DNA from: DSAR01 sp034437315
GTDB taxonomy: Bacteria; Chloroflexota; Anaerolineae; B4-G1
Direction: 5' to 3'
Assembly (NCBI GenBank): GCA_034437315.1
Contig: DAOTUC010000021.1
Location: 1 to 22,463, forward strand
DNA: 22,463 nt
Shown: positions 20,546 through 22,463 of the stretch, one piece after another
Position numbering within the stretch: the first letter of the stretch is position 1
Layout: each line of letters starts with the position of its first letter
The notes under the pieces: generated by a model
What the model was told of the DNA's origin: nothing
Database searches by the model: none
What the model saw: only the letters and a program-made list of their open reading frames with translations
Translations under genes and position numbers: made by a program

Positions 20546-20980
20546 ATGTTACTACGACCTAGGGCTAGTTTCAGATCATCTTGGCGAGAGATGGAGCGCT
20601 TGCGCCGCGAGATGAACCGTCTCTTGGCCACAGCGCCAGCGGGAAGGATGGCGACTTACCCGGCGCTGAATATCTGGGCGAACGAGGATGGGGCGCTCGT
20701 CACCGCGGAGCTTCCCGGCGTCGATCCGGAGGCGATTGACATTTCGGTGGTTGACGACACCCTGACCCTGAAGGGCAGCCGCGAGCCGGAAGAGCCGGCG
20801 GAGGAGCAGACCTATCACCGCCGCGAGCGCGGGTATGGGGCCTTCAGCCGCGCCCTGCAATTGCCGTTCGCCGTCGAGGCAGACAAGGTCGAGGCGACCT
20901 TCGAGAAGGGCGTCTTACAGATCAACCTGCCCCGCGCCGAAGCGGATAAGCCCAAGAAGATCACCGTAAAAGCCGCATAA
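20546..20980 (+). CDS. Small heat-shock protein (Hsp20), first copy
   Basis: A 144-residue ATP-independent holdase chaperone. Residues 1-37 are a basic, partly helical N-terminal arm (WREMERLRREMNRLLA). The alpha-crystallin domain occupies about residues 38-130, with ELPGVDPEAIDISVVDDTLTLKG and the conserved RRERGYGAFSRALQLP and FEKGVLQINLP strands. The C-terminal KKITV supplies the I-x-I/V motif that binds a neighbouring subunit. AGGAGGTG lies six bases before the ATG. It is the first of three hsp20 genes on one strand, behind the promoter at 20395-20423. Confidence 0.94.
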   Translation: MLLRPRASFRSSWREMERLRREMNRLLATAPAGRMATYPALNIWANEDGALVTAELPGVDPEAIDISVVDDTLTLKGSREPEEPAEEQTYHRRERGYGAFSRALQLPFAVEADKVEATFEKGVLQINLPRAEADKPKKITVKAA

Positions 20981-21030
20981 GTCACGTGAAAAAGTAGAGA
21001 AAAATAGAAAGAAGAGCAGGAGGTGAAATG

Positions 21031-21438
21031 ATGGCTGACGAAAGCTTGGACCTACAGACGCAGGAAAAACAGGAGATCGAGGAACAGGACGCCGAGCGCA
21101 CCCGAGATCAAGTCGCCTTTATTCCGCGGGTGGACATTTACGAGACGGATGAGCGTATCACCCTCGTGGCCGATATGCCCGGCGTCGATGAGCAGTCGGT
21201 AGACATCATGCTGGAAAATGATGTCTTGAGCATCAACGGTTACGTCGAACCGGCGCCGCCGGAGGGTTACAGTCTGATCTATTCCGAGTACCGGGTGGGC
21301 GATTATCACCGCCGCTTCAACGTGTCCACCAACATCGATCACGAGCAGATTAACGCGACGCTGCAAAACGGCGTGCTCCACCTGGTTTTGCCCAAGCAAA
21401 AACCAACGACGAAGAAAATCTCGGTCAAAGCGGGCTAA
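21031..21438 (+). CDS. Small heat-shock protein (Hsp20), second copy, short N-terminus
   Basis: A 135-residue Hsp20-family protein. It differs from its neighbours in having an acidic, Gln/Glu-rich start (MADESLDLQTQEKQEIEEQD) and no helical MNRLF-type arm before the alpha-crystallin domain (about residues 28-120: PRVDIYETDERITLVADMPGV, YRVGDYHRRFNVS, LQNGVLHLVLPK). The C-terminal KKISV keeps the I-x-V motif. The second of two adjacent ATGs is used because GGAGG then sits seven bases upstream; 21028 is the alternative. Lacking the oligomerising arm, it may work as a mixed-oligomer partner of the flanking copies. It follows the first copy by 50 bases of purine-rich leader. Confidence 0.93.
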   Translation: MADESLDLQTQEKQEIEEQDAERTRDQVAFIPRVDIYETDERITLVADMPGVDEQSVDIMLENDVLSINGYVEPAPPEGYSLIYSEYRVGDYHRRFNVSTNIDHEQINATLQNGVLHLVLPKQKPTTKKISVKAG

Positions 21439-21463
21439 CGCGCTGATTCATTTAGACCGTCTA

Positions 21464-21518
21464 CTAACCCCCCGCAGGTTCAAAGAGGGTTCACGGTCAA
21501 ACCTGCGGGAGGGTGAGC
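21464..21518. repeat. Dispersed hairpin repeat family C, copy 2
   Basis: CTAACCCCCCGCAGGTT (21464-21480) and AACCTGCGGGAGGGTGAGC (21500-21518) flank a 19-base loop; CCCGCAGGTT pairs perfectly with AACCTGCGGG. The outer blocks match 15956-15994. It lies between the second and third hsp20 genes and could attenuate or process that transcript. Confidence 0.75.
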
Positions 21519-21578
21519 GGCAGCGACAAAAAAGACGAGAAAGAAGAGAGAAACATTCAGGAAGGAGGTGGATAACTC

Positions 21579-22079
21579 ATGGCTATCACCGATTTGATTC
21601 CCTGGAAGCGGGAGGAAAGGGAAGCGCCCGTCAGGCAGGAAGAGCAGTCGGCGCAATCGCTGCAACAGGAGATGAATCGCCTGTTCGACGAGTTCTTCAC
21701 CGGATTTGATCTGGCGCCCTTCCGCGGTTTTGAAGGAACGTGGGATGCATTCAGCCCTAGCGTGGACGTCATCGAGAGCGACAATGAGATCAAGGTCTCG
21801 GCCGAATTGCCGGGTCTGGACGAAGAGCACATCGACGTCTCCCTATCGCGTGACACATTGACCATCAAGGGGGAGAAGAAAGAGGAACGGGAACAAACGG
21901 GCGAGAATTATTACCACATGGAGCGCTCCTATGGCAATTTCCAACGGACAATTCCGCTGCCCTGCGAGGTCGAGACAGACGACGTCGACGCTGTCTTCAA
22001 GAATGGCGTGCTGACCATCAAATTGCCCAAAACAGCCGAGGCGCAAGCCTGCAAGAAAATTTCAGTTCGAACGGCATAA
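21579..22079 (+). CDS. Small heat-shock protein (Hsp20), third copy
   Basis: A 166-residue small heat-shock protein of the common bacterial class. The N-terminal arm has SLQQEMNRLFDEFFTGF (about 27-43), typical of IbpA/HspA relatives. The alpha-crystallin domain runs from about residue 58 to 152 (SPSVDVIESDNEIKVSAELPGL, DTLTIKGEKKEE, MERSYGNFQRTIPLP, FKNGVLTIKLPK), and KKISVRTA gives the C-terminal I-x-V motif. GGAAGGAGG lies upstream of the ATG with a spacing of about ten bases. It is the last gene of the cluster and is followed 23 bases later by a strong terminator. Confidence 0.95.
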   Translation: MAITDLIPWKREEREAPVRQEEQSAQSLQQEMNRLFDEFFTGFDLAPFRGFEGTWDAFSPSVDVIESDNEIKVSAELPGLDEEHIDVSLSRDTLTIKGEKKEEREQTGENYYHMERSYGNFQRTIPLPCEVETDDVDAVFKNGVLTIKLPKTAEAQACKKISVRTA

Positions 22080-22102
22080 GGCGATCCAATAGGGTAAGTG
22101 AG

Positions 22103-22135
22103 GGGGCAAAACGGAGATCCTGTTTTGCCCCTTTT
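22103..22135 (+). terminator. Intrinsic terminator of the hsp20 cluster
   Basis: GGGGCAAAAC (22103-22112) pairs perfectly with GTTTTGCCCC (22122-22131) around a 9-base loop and is followed by TTTT. The A-rich upstream arm end also makes it partly bidirectional. Confidence 0.85.
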
Positions 22136-22145
22136 CGCTGTTTGG

Positions 22146-22180
22146 ATCACGAATGACACGAATGGACGAATAGCGCGAAT
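22146..22180. repeat. Degenerate 9-bp tandem array
   Basis: ATCACGAAT, GACACGAAT, GGACGAAT and AGCGCGAAT follow one another. The core ACGAA relates it, in reverse complement, to the TTCGT core of the array at 5585-5620. Confidence 0.55.
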
Positions 22181-22276
22181 CTCAAATAGTTAACATTGTC
22201 AAGGCAATTACAATTGTTACACAGAGGAGCGCAGAGTATTTCACACGGGGTGTGTTTCATTTCATTTGAGGTCAAG

Positions 22277-22343
22277 TTTGTAGTAGGCGATTTATCGCCG
22301 TAAAAGCGCGCTGAAGCCGCTACCTAGCGCGCGCACTACGAAC
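22277..22343. repeat. Dispersed repeat family B, copy 2 (longer)
   Basis: The block 22280-22317 (GTAGTAGGCGATTTATCGCC, then GTAAAAGCGCGCTGAAGC) is the reverse complement of 9235-9276 with few changes. It continues to GCGCGCGCACTACGAAC, so outer GTAGTA and CACTAC are inverted and the unit is probably a complete hairpin element of which 9235-9276 is a shorter form. Confidence 0.7.
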
Positions 22344-22463
22344 AAGGCTTAAATCGTTTGGGTCTTCAGGATTTCGCATGGCCCATCATAGACCCTAAAG
22401 GTTTTTGCGCTGGTTTTGATGGAAAAAGGTCATTGTTTAAGGCAAAAACGTTGTTTGCGCGGC

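Larger units (their letters stand above)
22136..22463. other. Noncoding end of the window
   Basis: No gene is supported here. Apart from the two repeats listed separately, it holds a possible stem GGGTCT (22360-22365) / AGACCC (22390-22395) followed by TAAAGGTTTTT, and a small CACAC/GTGTG stem near 22242-22254. These look like further intergenic repeat material. Confidence 0.5.

Noticed and set aside
22344..22463. A possible gene start or tRNA at the right edge
   Set aside because: Both strands lack an open frame with a ribosome site, and no cloverleaf or TTCRANNC T-loop could be found.

Overview
The window looks like a chromosomal segment of a Chloroflexota bacterium, most probably Anaerolineae or a relative. 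This is inferred from gene content, high GC coding sequence, secreted-protein style (a peptidase ending in a YLPV-type tail) and intergenic spacers rich in short degenerate repeats. No rRNA or tRNA is present to confirm it. Most genes are housekeeping or core metabolism, and the unusual content lies in one decayed region and in the spacers.

Layout. 1-346: start of an AAA-ATPase-like/PD-(D/E)XK family gene on the minus strand, cut by the window edge. 347-729: spacer with a degenerate copy of a palindromic repeat and the tyrS promoter. 730-2007: tyrS, with an altered HIGH motif. 2085-3173 (minus): winged-helix plus cysteine-rich plus dicluster ferredoxin protein. 3358-5549: a scarred region. 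It holds an in-frame chimera of a membrane-fusion lipoprotein and the C-terminal half of an ABC ATPase (minus), an AT-richer DUF104-DUF433 / DUF5615 toxin-antitoxin-like pair (plus) with a consensus promoter, and a frameshifted, internally deleted ABC permease remnant (minus).

5621-8835 (minus): terminator and the four-subunit pyruvate:ferredoxin oxidoreductase operon porG-porD-porA-porB, the main anaerobic carbon entry function here. 8836-9284: repeat-rich spacer. 9285-11430 (minus): TlpA-type thioredoxin, nitrilase-family hydrolase and inositol-monophosphatase-family phosphatase, tightly packed. 11583-12956 (plus): UbiX-type flavin prenyltransferase, probably leaderless, and a SAM methyltransferase. 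12967-15722 (minus): prfA, prmC and a Cof-type HAD phosphatase in one operon. PrmC methylates the GGQ glutamine of release factors such as PrfA. The prfA/prmC spacer is a 7-bp tandem repeat.

16013-17347: secreted M28 peptidase. 17377-20253 (minus): RidA and the competence channel ComEC/Rec2. 20368-22135 (plus): a regulated hsp20 cluster of three different small heat-shock proteins, ending in a strong intrinsic terminator. 22136-22463: noncoding, with repeat copies.

No phage, CRISPR array or complete transposon was seen. The points most worth following are the chimeric exporter gene beside the TA cassette, the 11-bp-period direct repeats in front of hsp20, the heptamer array at the prfA/prmC junction, the HIGH-motif change in TyrRS, the leaderless ubiX promoter with a duplicated -35, and three dispersed repeat families each present at least twice in 22 kb.
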